DNA of 64,000 bases from contig SKCR01036751.1 of the NCBI GenBank assembly GCA_019454045.1, positions 620,001 through 684,000 on the forward strand. Reading direction: 5' to 3'. Each line of letters opens with the position of its first letter. The stretch's first letter is position 1. The notes under the pieces were generated by a model. That model was not told the DNA's origin and did no database searches. It was given only the letters and a program-made list of their open reading frames with translations. Positions 11,221 to 23,260 of the stretch are shown here, piece by piece. A program made the position numbers and the translations under genes. This stretch comes from Zanthoxylum bungeanum (Eukaryota > Streptophyta > Magnoliopsida > Sapindales > Rutaceae).

Positions 11221-12257
11221 TGTTGGCAATGTACATAACAAAATAAATTCAATTGAGTTGTAAGGAGTTTTGAAGATCTCAGAGCAATTGGACTGATAAT
11301 TGGCGCAACTGTGCGTGAAAAAAATCAGATATGCGTTAGTGATGTGTTCTTATTTGCGTTCGAACGAGTGGAGTTCATGTCACGTTTGTATTTGGATTCG
11401 AACGAAACTTGACAGGATATTCTCGTGTGTAGTGCATCTTCCCGTTCGAACGAAACCTTCCAGTGAGTTTGCATTCATGGTGGGTTCAATACAATGTTCG
11501 AATGAGTTTGTGGAACATCACGCGTTCGTGTGGCGTTCGAACGCTAGTGTGTAAGTAGATTATTTTGGACTCGTTTTTAAGCCAAATTTTCACTAGAAAA
11601 TCATTACCTTTGCGCTACCAATATAAACACAGATTGAGCCCCTTTCACAGTAGTTGAAAACATATTATTTAGAGCCTACAAACGTTTTATTTCATCCTTC
11701 TTGACAATCCACCTTGAAGAATTTGTTCTTTACATGTATTCTCTATTTTTGGTGAGATTCTTCTTTAATTGACCAACACAAACACGACCTAACCCAATTT
11801 CCTAAACCTTCAGAGTTCTCCAGGAGGAAGATTGGTAGTCGGAGTTCCGGCATTGCGTGCTTGCAGAGTGATCCGCTTAGAGACTTCAGAGGTTATGAAG
11901 AAGACCGTTTGGTGCGGATTCGAGGATTTCTTCGAGTTATTACATTCTAGAGGTATTAGAGTCGGCATAGTTGCTGCTATATATCTTTTATCATCACTGT
12001 AAGTTTTTCTCATTATAGTGGATTTTAGTTGGTAGTCTAGATACTCATAGTGGTTTTTTACTCGCACGAGTTTTCCACTTCGTTAACAAATCATTGTGTT
12101 GAGTTTGTTTACTGCATTGTTTTATTTATGTTGACTCATAATTGTTAGACTTATGGGTGTTTGATAGCAATCCATATAAATAATAGTTATGACTTGTCTT
12201 AATTTATTGTGTAATATTCCACATAAGATTAGAACCTAGTACTAAATTCAAAATTTT
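11221..12257 (+). mobile_element. Copia LTR (5') of a third element
   Basis: It ends directly before a perfect primer site at 12261. The stretch before that end (GGATTTTAGTTGGTAGTCTAG, GTGGTTTTTTACTCGCACGAG) has the look of an R/U5 region of Copia LTRs. The start, near TGTTGGCAATG at 11221, is approximate. Its first third carries several GTTCGAACG-like palindromes (11358-11545). The 85-codon frame at 11300-11554 runs across these repeats and is not a gene. Confidence 0.6.
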
Positions 12258-12260
12258 AAT

Positions 12261-12272
12261 TGGTATCAGAGC
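12261..12272 (+). other. primer-binding site (initiator Met tRNA)
   Basis: TGGTATCAGAGC, complementary to the 3' end of plant initiator tRNA-Met. It marks the start of the internal region of the Copia element whose gag remnant follows. Confidence 0.9.
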
Positions 12273-12294
12273 CTGACCGGGATCTTTGACTCGT

Positions 12295-12731
12295 TTAACT
12301 ATAGAGAAAATCAACCCTTAAATTATCCTTTATTCTTTGATAAAACTGAGTACCTGCATTGGGATGTTCGCATGAGAGTGTTCCTTTAGATGAGAGAGTC
12401 TGGATGTCAGTAGAGTACGAGTGGAAATCTCCCGTGGTTATGGTTGATGGAGTCTCCTCCCCTAAAGATAAAATGACATGGACTAATGAAGCATTTGATG
12501 CTAGAAACGGGAACACCAAGGCAATTAATGTCATTCATGCTGCTGTTTGCTCTGCTGAGTTTATAAGAATCTCAATGTGTGAGATAACCAAGGATGCATG
12601 GGACATCCTTCTGACTGTGCATTAGGGCACACTGTCTGTTAAAAATAATAGACTACAAGAACTTGCCATTAGGTTTGAGGTCACTAGGATGAATGATGAT
12701 GAGACCTTTGATGAATTTTAAGCTGAGATTA
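12295..12731 (+). pseudogene. Copia gag fragment (DUF4219/UBN2-type)
   Basis: The reading frame begins with a FFDKTEYLHWDVRMRVFL-like N-terminus, shifts frame near 12388, then continues as DERVWMSVEYEWKSP, TKAINVIHAAVCSAEFIRI and ITKDAWDILLTVH, a typical plant Copia gag. After a stop at 12624 it goes on as GTLSVKNNRLQELAIRFEV and stops again in NDDETFDEF. It ends abruptly at about 12731, where the second LTR/leader copy begins. At least one frameshift and two stops make it a pseudogene. Confidence 0.8.
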
Positions 12732-13525
12732 ACGATTTGGATACTCCATGACCTATTTAAAGACAGAGTCAGAATTCCGATTCTACGTGTGCCAAATTAT
12801 AATCCAAAATTATCAAGTTATTAAAAATAATAATAAACTAAGAACAAAACAAATTATTATAAAATATATAATATATGTTAATGTTAATGTTAATACTTTA
12901 TAACAATAATTTATTCAATAAAACATCACAATTGTAAAGGATATATCATAACACTTATCTTCAATCTAAGGATTAGAGCAATCATATCTAATCTAGTATA
13001 GGAATAAAAGAAATTTATCTCATATAACACTTATCTCATGTAACTGTCAAATACATATGTATTCTATATATACTACTGATTAGTATATGGAATGATATAA
13101 GAAACAATCATATTTTCAATATCTTTACCAATATTTGTTTCATAACTCTCAATATGGTATCAGAGAAGGCCAAGATCCTCCATCAACGTCCACTTTTTCC
13201 TCGGCCTTAACATCTGCCATCCATTGCTCTTTCTCAGCCATCCATTGTCACATCTGTTGACAATCTCTCCTCCATTTTTTTTATTATCAATGCAACATCT
13301 CAATCTCTGATTAAGCTATCCCGAAGCAATTATGCCTATTTACAACAAGAATTTCTCTCTTCTTATCGGCTAAAATCTTGTCATTTATATCGATGGCATG
13401 CATCCCTATCCTTCTTCCTCCGTCTTCATTATTGCTGGTCCTCAAGTGAATCCGACATACTCTCTCTGGATTTGGCAATAATAACTTCTGCTTAATGTCA
13501 TTTTTGGCTCGTTATCTCTTTCTAT
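12729..13525 (+). mobile_element. Copia LTR, leader and gag fragment, copy 2
   Basis: Direct repeat of 10276-11070, starting with the shared CGATTTGGATACTCC. It has a primer site TGGTATCAGAG at 13155-13165 and a gag fragment (a YPEAIMPIYNKNFSLLIG-like stretch, then YIDGMHPYPSSSVFI) with stops. It is cut off at 13525 by the Copia LTR starting at 13526. Confidence 0.7.
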
Positions 13526-13901
13526 TGTTGTTGAATCCTGCTGTAAAGCATGTCCACCTCCAAAACTACTTTAGGTGTAGTTTGAAAATTGGTGCAAAAT
13601 TACAAATAAATTTTAGGTGGAAACTATTCATTTATTTACATTTGAGCTACTATTTTTGCTATAAATTGAGAGCTCATTTGAGAGCTCAAACCATCACCAA
13701 TAAGAAGCTCCAAGTAAGAGAGCTTAGAGTGTAAGCTTTAATGCAAGAAAGCCTAAAGAGTGTAAAAAATGAGGGTTTTTTTGTAAAAAAAATGAGGTTT
13801 TTTTTTGTAAAAAATTTAAACACTCTGTAAATTTTATTCTTATAGTAATTGAATTTGGTTTTTCCTCATAAATACTATTCAGTGATCCGAAAATCACAAC
13901 A
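13526..13901 (+). mobile_element. 5' LTR (376 bp) of a decayed Copia element
   Basis: Starts TGTTGTTGAATCC and ends AAAATCACAACA, so it has short inverted ends TGTTGT...ACAACA. It is followed after two bases by TGGTATCAATA (13904-13914), a partly matching Met-tRNA primer site. A TATA-like CTATAAATT lies at 13659-13667. The five bases before it are tctat. No matching 3' LTR was found; the downstream end seems lost. Confidence 0.65.
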
Positions 13902-13903
13902 AG

Positions 13904-13914
13904 TGGTATCAATA
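13904..13914 (+). other. partial primer-binding site
   Basis: TGGTATCAATA follows the LTR end at 13901. The first eight bases match the initiator-Met site; the rest does not. Confidence 0.55.
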
Positions 13915-14139
13915 TCTTTCGTTATACGTTGGGGATCCCGGAGGTGAAGAACGAAACTCGGTACAGAAAATTCGGGTTTCGCGAAAGTTCTCAAAAATCA
14001 ATTTTGAGCATACCATCAGTTTGTTCACGTCGACACGAGCACAGTGGTACTTTCTGACGACCAAATGGAGGCCGGACAAGCACGCATGCGTCAATAAAAA
14101 CCAGTTCTACGCGCCCTAAGTGCTTATGCGCCGTCACAT

Positions 14140-17040
14140 GCTACAAAGGTTGAAGACGACACACGTGTCAGCCACATCAACAATTTCGGTACAATCATCG
14201 ACATGTCTGCATTTTCGGCACAGTCAACAGACACATCAGTAGTTTTGGTACAGTCATTGCTGTCGTCAGCAGTTCTGATAGAGTCAACTGACATGTAAGC
14301 GCCCCGTCATCAGATCTGGTACAGTCAGCAAGCACATCAGCAATTCCGGTACAGTAATCTGCCACATCAATATATTTGATACAGTCATCTATCTGTTAGA
14401 GTTGGTGCTCTAAGTGCCAATCCGGATCGTATTTATGCCCGATTCATAAATACGAGCAATTGTATTTTCCATAATATTACTAATTTAACGGTAGCACCAT
14501 TGTCTTTTATACGCTTATTCGATCTAATTACGATTAGATCGAAACTGAATCGGGTTCAGTGATACGTGTATATTAGACAAAGACCCTAGGATTTACAGTA
14601 TAGTGCGCAGTTACAACGTAGTTTGTAATTGACATTGGGAAGCGCACTATTAGTTGTATATCCTTAAATAAAGTTCCTGGTCAAGATTTACTAACACAGG
14701 TCGGTTAGTCAAATCCGCTGAGACCAGTACATGTCGTATATCGTGACTTGGTCCGATGGTTTATCCCAGTGAACCATGAGTCTCGGGAGACTCGTATAGA
14801 CATGTATGTGTTTATTTGATAAGACATTGAACGACTCACTGAAGGTTTCCTAATAGATGGTACACCAACGTCAATAGGAACCTTCTCGAGTTGAGCGAGC
14901 ATAATGGTCATTCGACTTGAGATACCACTGTGGATATATGAGCTATCATCCACACTTTGATGGCAGTCACGTCAATGATCTAGCCATGATCAGACCTCCG
15001 CCTGTTCGTTGGGTGTGGACTGATGCTCATGATATCTTGTGCGTATCAAGATAGGATCCGTCAGTCCTGTGTACAGGGCATAGACATCCTCACGTGTTTA
15101 CGATCTAGTAAATCCATGGCCGTGGTATAACTTCGGAAATCAGTTCCGAGTGTTATTTAAAGATCGTAAATTGAAAGTCGATTGTATTATACCGAACAGA
15201 TTTGACATTCTAATCTATATCCCAGTTATAATATGGATGGCCTGTGACAAAGGGATTATACGTATGTTATGACCTCAACTTGCATAGTTTAGTGAGATTA
15301 TCTGTGGTCGTCATAATCCATGAGTGGGTGGATTATAGACACGAAATCAGATTTCGTGATGGATAGACCTAAACTTATAGAGTCTCACAATATGAAATGT
15401 ACTCGTTTAGCACTTGGGCAACGCGATATGAATAATACGGATTATTCATAATACTTCACTGGATTAAATGAGTTAATTCGGATCGTTTAATCGTTAAACG
15501 ATAACACATGTAATTAAGTGATTTTGTCCGCTAATAATTATTGTGTATTTATATTTGATACATAATTCGATTAGATACACATTAATTATTCGTCAAATGG
15601 GATTTTGACACATGCCATGTATATATGTATTTATTATTTAATGTAAATAAAATACATATATTTGTGTAAATTAATTGTTTAATTATTTAATAGTTAAATA
15701 ATTAAATAATTATTTTTTCCAACCTTATTCATTTGTCATAATTGTTATGACAAATGGTGGATTATGATTGGAACACATGGTATGGCTTTTAATTTCACTT
15801 TATCATGTCTTAATTTGATTGGATAAAATAAAGTGAAAATATTTTTTAATTAGATTAAAATAACAAAAGACAAAATTACCTTTATTTCCCCTACAAGTTT
15901 CGACCACATCTTCTTTTAAAGGTGAAAAATTATTTTCTCTCTAAAATCATCACTCCACTGCCGAAAGATCAAGCAAAAATGGGTTTCCAACTTTGTTTGG
16001 TAAATCCATACAGAAATGAAGCAAAAATCAAGAAAAAAGTTTAGGAAAAACAAGGATTAAATGTAATCTTTCATAACCCTAAACTTAGAAATTTTGTTTC
16101 TTATTTCTTGATCATTTAGAATGGTTCTAGGGTCCTTTCATTTCTTGAAAAATTCTGGGCTTTTGGTTTTGTTGGATGGATTAGGAAGATTGATGCATGT
16201 GTGAAGCTATTTTGGATGAAATTAGTATAATTTACATCCAATTTTGTTCAAATTGTTGTTGGACAATAAGTTTCCATTCTAGAATTGTTGATCCACTCTA
16301 AGATAGCCTAGAATTGTTCTTGGTTGCTTCATGTGTGGTGGCTTTGATTTGGTGTTAAGATTAATTGATTTAGTCTTGAAAATTGGATTTAAAGCATGAT
16401 TTTTTTGGCAATTTCGTTTACTGTTCCAGACCTGGAATATCTGGAAATTTTGTGATGAAATTGATGTGTTATGAATGTTTGGATGTAATTTGGGTGTTGA
16501 CATAATTTCCGGAAAGTGTTTCCGACTTGAAATAAGCGAAATCGACCAAAAACGGCGTTATCGGGTGGATTTTGAACCAACCGGGTGACGGCTGTCCAAA
16601 CAGTGAATCTGTCACTGTTCGGACAGCCCATGAACTGCCCCGACACTATTGGAGCTGACCTAGGTAGTTTCCATAAGTTTCGGGTAGTCGGTTCGGTCAA
16701 AAACGTATTTTAGGCCATTTTGCGAAAAATTGGTTTTCGTAAAAGTTTCGCGAGTTTTCAACAATATTTATGTCAATATATGATATTGAATAAATAGATT
16801 TAGGTAAAATATGAATAAATTATTCATATTAGATATTGAATAATTTATTCGGTATTTTGAAAAAGTTTTAAAATACGATTTCGCCCGAACTCGTGCTTTC
16901 GCTGCGCCCCATCGCCCAAAACCCCAACACTATCACGTCAGCATCCACGTAAGATTTTTCGATACAGTCATCTGCCACATCATCAATACTGGTCCAGTCA
17001 GCCTCCACGTTATCTACCACGTGTCAGGAACGTCAGCATA
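14140..17040. repeat. leader minisatellite of the Copia element, split by a solo LTR
   Basis: At 14160-14393 and again at 16935-17035 a unit of about 35 bp recurs, of the form TACAGTCA...CACATCA...TTCCGG. The solo LTR at 14394-16929 is inserted in the array. It occupies the non-coding leader between the primer site and gag. About eight diverged units are visible. Confidence 0.6.
14394..16929 (+). mobile_element. solo LTR, 2536 bp
   Basis: Starts TGTTAGAGTTGGTGC and ends ACCCCAACA. It is flanked by the perfect 5 bp repeat ctatc (14389-14393 and 16930-16934). The leader minisatellite continues on both sides, which confirms the insertion. No coding region inside. Frames at 14705-14953 and 16279-16700 have no recognisable domain. 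Superfamily is unknown; the texture resembles large Copia LTRs. Confidence 0.75.
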
Positions 17041-17252
17041 CCTGGTAAATTTTATTGAGCCCCATAAAGTCTCTAAATTTATATTTTAGCCCCAAAAGTT
17101 TTATAAATTTATAAATCGACCTCTGAGTCGGATTTGGACCAATGAAGAGTCAAATCCACCCTTTTTGACCATTCCAGACGTAACGGTGACCTCTGATTTG
17201 TGAAAAGCATCCCCAATTTTGTTCTATTTTCATTTTAAACTATAAACTTAAA

Positions 17253-17930
17253 ATGGAAATGGAAAATTCATCTTTTGGTTTGATGATAAAGCTGACAACA
17301 ACCAATTACTCCCTCTGGAGACCATATTCTGTTAAAAACAGTGACTGGAATAAACTCAACAATAGAACTTTGGGTCAGATTAGGCAGTGCATCGGCTATA
17401 GTGTCTTCCATCACGTAGCACATGACACAAATGCTTACGAAATGTGGATAAATCTGGAAGGCATGTAGCAAGCCAAGACAACTCAGAAGACGTTTGGTGA
17501 ATTTGAAACTACGGAGTGGAACTTCCATTACAGAACACAATAATGAGTTATATAATCTGGTGAATCAGGTGTCTGCAGTAGACATGTAGCTGTGAGATGA
17601 AGTACAAGCCATCATACTACTTAGTTCTCTTTCTGATAGTTGAGAGACATTGGTGGTTACTCTCAACAATTCGACTCCAGGAGGCAAACTTACACGCCTA
17701 TGGTAAAACATGTCCCGTCGAATGAAGAGTCCATGAGAAAAGACGTTGGCTCATAACAGACAGAAGCCTTTGTCACAGAGATTCGAGGAAGACATCAAGG
17801 AAGAGAAAGAGGGAGAGGCAGAAGCACAACCAGAGGTATATTCTCATATAGAATGATGCCTACCTATAAGTGCTACCATTGTGACATAGAAGGCCACTTA
17901 AAGAAGAATTGCCGAAAACTGCAATGAGAG
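17253..17930 (+). pseudogene. Copia gag pseudogene with intact zinc knuckle
   Basis: Begins MEMENSSFGLMIKLTTTNYS at 17253 and matches the minus-strand copy at 1595. Relative to that copy, about 24 codons are missing after WRPY. A TAG follows EGM at 17466 where CAG is expected, and several further stops occur up to 17760. The last part (17852-17923) reads YKCYHCDIEGHLKKNCRKLQ with all four CCHC ligands, then a stop. Gag packages the element RNA; this copy cannot. Confidence 0.8.
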
Positions 17931-18029
17931 CAGAGCCAGGGCAATTTCCAACTGAAGAAGAGACACTGGTAGTTGTCCAAAGAGATGTAACTATATGCTC
18001 CATACAGGAAGAGACATGCCTTCACACCG

Positions 18030-18110
18030 CAGCCCAAAATATTGAGTGGGTGGTAGATACTACAACATCCTACCACGTCACTCCTCACATATATTTCTTC
18101 ACAACATAAA
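18030..18110 (+). pseudogene. Copia protease fragment
   Basis: EWVVDTTTSYHVTPHIYFFTT, where the usual D-T-A/G active-site triplet has become D-T-T. It stops at about 18107. It sits between the gag knuckle and the pre-integrase segment in normal Copia order. Confidence 0.7.
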
Positions 18111-18349
18111 AAGCATAAGACTTTAGTTTAGTGAAGATGGGAAATATCAGTTCCTATAGGATAATAGGAATTGATGATATTCAATTGTGGATAAATGTCG
18201 GTGTACATTAACTTTGAAGGATGTCCTGCATATTCTAGAACTTTGATTGAATGTATTCTCGGGGATAACCCTTGACAAACAGGACTATGATAGTCACTTT
18301 AGAAATGACACATGAAGAATGACAAATGCGACATGGTTGTCGCCTGAGG

Positions 18350-18552
18350 ATATTTTTGCGGCACACTGTACAAAACTCATGTGAAGATTTATGCAGACAG
18401 CCTCAATATAATTGAAAAGGCTTCTCAAAATTTATGGAACCGGAGACTCGGTCACATGAGTGAGAAATAATTGTCTACCCTGACTAAGAAAGAGCTTACC
18501 TATGATGTTACACTAGGTCCTTGCAACCATTATTTGTTTGGTAAGTAATACA
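18350..18552 (+). pseudogene. Copia GAG-pre-integrase fragment
   Basis: GTLYKTHVKIYADSLN, then LWNRRLGHMSEK, a TAA, and LSTLTKKELTYDVTLGPCN. Close match to the minus-strand segment at 434-201; the stop falls directly after the LGHMSEK motif. Confidence 0.75.
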
Positions 18553-18590
18553 GAGTCTCGTTTAATTTTTCTTCCAAGAGAATATCATAG

Positions 18591-19335
18591 TTGCTCAGTC
18601 TGGAGTACTCTAATGTGTGTGGTCCCTTGGATGTTGATTCACTAGACGGTAATAAGTATTTTCTGACTTTCATTTATGATGCTTCTCGGAAAGTCTGGGT
18701 GAATTTCCTTAAAAAAAAAAATCAGGTCCTAGATCAGTTCAAGCTCCACGTCATGGTAGAGCGTGAAACAAGGAAGAAACTGAAGTGCCTCTACACAGAT
18801 GATGGAGGCGAGTACAGTTTCAGGGAGTTTAATATTTACTGCATGAGACACGATATTCGACATGAGAGAATTATTCCACGTACCCCGCAACGTAATGATG
18901 TAGCTAAAAGAATGAACTTCACCATCATGGAGAAAGTCAGAAGCACGATCAGTATGGCTAAGCTGCCAAAGTCATTCTGGGGAGAAGCTGTTTGTACCGT
19001 TTGTTACCTGATCAAGAGATCACCATATGTACCGTTGAATTTTGAGATTCCGGAGAAAGTGTGGTATGGTAAGAATCTCTAACACTCTCACTTTAGAATA
19101 TTTGGCTGCTTAGTCATTGCATATGTATCCAATGAGCTCAAGCAGAAGCTCAATGCAAGGACAACTCCATGTATATTCCTAGGCTATGGAGATGAAGAAT
19201 TTGGATACATACTATGGGATCTGAAGGAAAAAATGGTCATCAGAAACCAGGATGTGGAGTTTCTTGAAAACCAAGATGTGGAACCATACTACCAGTGCTC
19301 ATTCCAATGACATCTCAAACATCTTCTTTACTTGG
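18591..19335 (+). pseudogene. Copia integrase core pseudogene
   Basis: The open frame 18591-19082 encodes an integrase core: GNKYFLTFIYDASRKVWVNF, then LYTDDGGEYSFREFNIYC (second catalytic Asp region), then TPQRNDVAKRMNFTIMEKVR (the usual TPQxNGVAERMN with altered residues). After a stop at 19081 the C-terminal part continues (FRIFGCLVIAYVS, then FLGYGDEEFGYILWD). Reverse transcriptase and RNase H are absent. The sequence ends at the target site of the next solo LTR. Confidence 0.8.
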
Positions 19336-21238
19336 TGTGGGACAATTATGACCCATAGCGTCACTATTTGTAAAAGACATTGTGGTTTTTGTACAAATTA
19401 ACTATGTGACAATGGAAATTGCTATTTTATCATTTTGTAATTAGATTACTTGAATATATAAATGATAAAAGTCATTATGATTAGTTCCGGATTAATAAGA
19501 TATGAGACAATATCAATCCACAAAGGTTTAATCATTAAATATCCCTAGTCGTAGTATTATCGAGACTGGACATCGATAATGCGGAATAGACTAGTATTAC
19601 ACTTGTGCGTGTTATGGAAGCGTAACATCATAGTTCTCATATATTTAAGTATTGGATACTTATGCAAGTGTGATATGAGGTTGTGTTTACCGATGGTACG
19701 GAAACAGCCTCGCTCTGGATAGACCCCTCGGAATCCCATTGGTAGTATGACTATGTGTCTATGAGAATCTGATTCAGGGTATGTGTATTTGGTCTTAACC
19801 TGAGACTTGCATCGCTAGTACTTGCGACAATCAATACACTTTGGTTTTGGTCGTCCGGGACTTTAACAGGTTCTGTGTACGCCTCTTTTGGATTTATTGA
19901 GAATCGTAGTGTATTGGGTGTGATGTCAAGACGTAAGTATCACTTCAGTCATATGGAGATGATGATCACGCAGGGATACATAACCGGTTCTCTATTATGT
20001 TGCAACTATCGGGATAATATGACAAGGTCATGATTATCCGATTATAGAAACTAGTTGCTTGTGATCTGATATATGCTTCGTACGGGGCATACACTATTCC
20101 AGCCTCAGGCCTTGCATGTGCATCTGATACTGGATCACAATATGCAATACTACGTATACTACGCCTGATATAGATTATATATTCCTTAAAGAATATTTAT
20201 GGAGAATTGGGTAGGCACGATGCTTTGCTAGAAGCCAACCATGTCTTGTAAATCGGTAAAAATGTGGTACGGGGTACGCACGTGTTCGGATAGTCCGACG
20301 ATCAGATTTACTGCCAACATATCCAGGGATCTCATGGGTCGCTTCCCGAAGATTCACTGATGACGTATGACTCGAACAGAAAATTAATCTAGGATTAATT
20401 ACGGCGAGAATTTATCTGGGATAAAATTCGATAAAAGAGAGATAGCGATTAATTTGGAATTAATCGATTAAAATAATATATTCGATATATTAAATGAAAT
20501 TAGATTTCATAACGGAATTAAAATTGGATTTTAATTCGGGCGAACAAATTAATTTAGAATTAATTCACGAGCGACTTTAATAGTAATTTTGCTAGGTATA
20601 ATTATTTAATTAAATTTGATTTCATTAAGTCGCAACGGAAAATTCGTTAATTCAGAATTAACGAACCCGAGCCCGTAATGTGTCTGCGGGCCCACTCGGA
20701 TTTTGAATTAAAGTGGGGCCCACAAGTCACATAACAACTTACATCACTTGTCCATCAAGTGTCAAAGTTGAGTGATAGGAGTGGTTGGGAACAATAAATG
20801 TAATTTACCCTCCAAAATTTGCTTTAGATTTTTGGAAAAGCAAATACCAAATTTGAGAGACTTTTTGCATAAGGTTTTTTAGAAAAACAAAACATAAAAA
20901 TTGAAAAGCTCTCTCCTCTCCATTTTTCTCTCATTGCCGTGAGTTTCAAAGGAACAAATGGAAGTTTTGTTGCAAAATTTTCCTAGAGCTAGAACTTAAA
21001 AGAATCATACAAAGGTGATAGGGAAACATTACCTAGAGTTTGGAATCTCAAACCTAAAGCTTGGAGCTCAACATACAAATTCAAAGAGGAACTTGGAGCA
21101 CTTCAAAGGAGGCAAAAGTTTTGAACTTTCCATCTACATCCAACCGAGCATTGTGAGTATATTTTCCGCTATATTCCTTTGTGTATTCACACATGTTTAT
21201 GCTTATATGTTCTTGGGAATGATCTTAGAGACCCATCA
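19336..21238 (+). mobile_element. solo LTR, 1903 bp
   Basis: Starts TGTGGGACAATTATG and ends GAGACCCATCA. It is flanked by cttgg at 19331-19335 and 21239-21243. It interrupts the tail of the Copia remnant. No coding region. The duplication is exact but the terminal inverted repeats are weak, so the boundary is less sure than for 28331. Confidence 0.6.
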
Positions 21239-21243
21239 CTTGG

Positions 21244-22705
21244 CACTAGGATAGTCCAGTCGAACTCATCACAGAAACATACTACCTTAAGTGAACTTTT
21301 GGGTCTCCGTTCTTATTAAACTTCGCCATTTTATGCATCCTGAATTGGGTGGGTAATTGCTTTTTAAAAGCTATAACATAATAGTCCAATAAGTCTTCGT
21401 GCTTACCTTTCATTTTCTAGGTCACCACCTTCATCTATTCCTTCAGCCTTTGCTACTCAGCCTCGGCCTGAGACTTGGCCAATTTTCCTGCATTATATTT
21501 TTTCATGTCTTCTTCATCATCGGGGACAGAGCCTCATTTAACCCTGCTCTCAGGCTCCTCACACCTCTTCTCGCTAGTCTCGGCACCCGCTGTTTGGACT
21601 GTCGTCTAATTGGACATGGCATTTATTAAAGCTGTAGTTGCTCAGCTAATTTGTTCACGGTAATTTTAAGCTGGTCCATTCGGGAACTTTCACTACTAGC
21701 CATTTCTGTTCTTCCTAGCTGCTTATTGACTAGTCTTCTTTCCTTCCTAACCCAACGTTCCACTATGATGGTTGTAATAATAAAGGGTTAGCATGGTGCA
21801 TGAGATGCATGTATGCATATATGTATATGATACAGGGTTCGTTCACACTGCATACATCATTCCAACCTTATCTCTCATGCACACACGGTAAGCCAATATC
21901 TACTTTAGGTTTGGCTTAGTTTACGCACCAACAGGAGGTACGTGAGTTCGTTCTCTCCTATACTAGAAAGGTAAACCTTCTCTACTTTGATTTCTCTCCG
22001 CCGTTAAGAGACAAAAGTCACCCATTTATAAAATGACTGAGCTTAATTTGGGGATCGAGCCATTGTCTAAAAATGATGAATCAGAACTTTGGTAATCATG
22101 GTTATTTGAGGATGAGCTATGAAGCATTTAGTAATGTTCACGTGGGCCAAAACGAGGCGCGCCTTTTGCTTTAGCACATTTGAACCTTAACTAAATATTC
22201 TAGGCCCAATAAGGTTATCACACAAGTTGGCCCATAGATGTTTCGGAGTAATTGGCCCAATTATCTTGGAATGCAAACTTGTCACAGTTGAAAATGCCCA
22301 ACAAGTTTACGTTTCATGGTAAGAGGGTCAATCCGTTTAAAATGGTTAGGGCCCAAACACGTGCAATAAGGAGGTTTAGTCCTAAGGGAGAACAAACTAT
22401 AACTCACATGTTGGCTCACAATTGTTCTCAATTTCACTTTACTTGCATGTCAGCTTCAACCCACGATCCTCTAACAAAGTTAACAGGGGCCATGGCTTCT
22501 GGGAAAATGAGTCAGGCTTTGAAATTCCTCCTCTAATTCAAAAGTTATTTATTGATGTTTTTAAAATTTTAAAAAAATACAGTTTCTTAAATTTTGAATT
22601 GATGCTCTTATTATGTTTTACTAAATCTGAACTTAAATAAACAAGCTTAAAATTATGGAGAGCTTTTCAAAGCTCGACCCATTTGCCCACCCTTGTCCCC
22701 CTCTA
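21244..22705. other. unassigned repeat-like region
   Basis: No supportable gene. On the minus strand near 21705-21630 there is a short gag-like start (MASSESSRMDQLKITVNKLAEQLQ) that soon hits stops, suggesting a decayed LTR element. Frames at 21015-21629 and 22252-22640 have no domain I recognise. Confidence 0.35.
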
Positions 22706-22713
22706 ATCTGAGG

Positions 22714-23260
22714 TAAGGATGGCAAAACAAATTGACGAATCGAATTTGTATCGAATCCTTAACGAATAGAATCAAAATGTGGTGGATTCATATTCGAATC
22801 ATTTACTAAACAAATCTTGATACCATGATTTTTATTCGATTCGTTTACTAAACGAATCGAATACATATATTCTTTTAATCATGATATTATTTAATTACAC
22901 AAATTAACATAATTTATTTACATTAATTCTTTATAAATGTATACATATGAAATACATAATTAATAAATTTACTAAAAATTACTTACCAAATATAGATAAT
23001 ATTATTTTTCTATGAAAATTGGTAATGATTTATAGAATCTTATTTAAAAAATAACAATAACTAATAAAGAAAAATAATAAAACGAATCATAAACGAATAA
23101 ACGAATCAGTGAACTTAAATTTGTATTCGATTCGTTTAATAAACGAATCGAATCGAATTGACCATTTTATTAAACGACTCAATTTTTTCAAATTCATATT
23201 TCCTTTAAAGCGAAACGAATCGAATAAATAAATGAATTCTAACCTAAATTACCACCTCTG
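22714..23260. mobile_element. hAT-like non-autonomous element, 547 bp
   Basis: Ends TAAGGATGGCAAAAC and, reversed, CAGAGGTGGTAATTT form an imperfect terminal inverted repeat. The flanks are the perfect 8 bp duplication atctgagg (22706-22713 and 23261-23268), as expected of hAT transposons. Inside, the motif CGAATCGAAT recurs near both ends around an AT-rich middle. No transposase. Confidence 0.8.

Noticed and set aside
11300..11554. 85-codon frame on plus strand
   Set aside because: Runs through the GTTCGAACG palindromes of a Copia LTR; no domain.
22252..22640. Two overlapping frames on plus strand
   Set aside because: No domain and no splice or codon pattern to support a gene.
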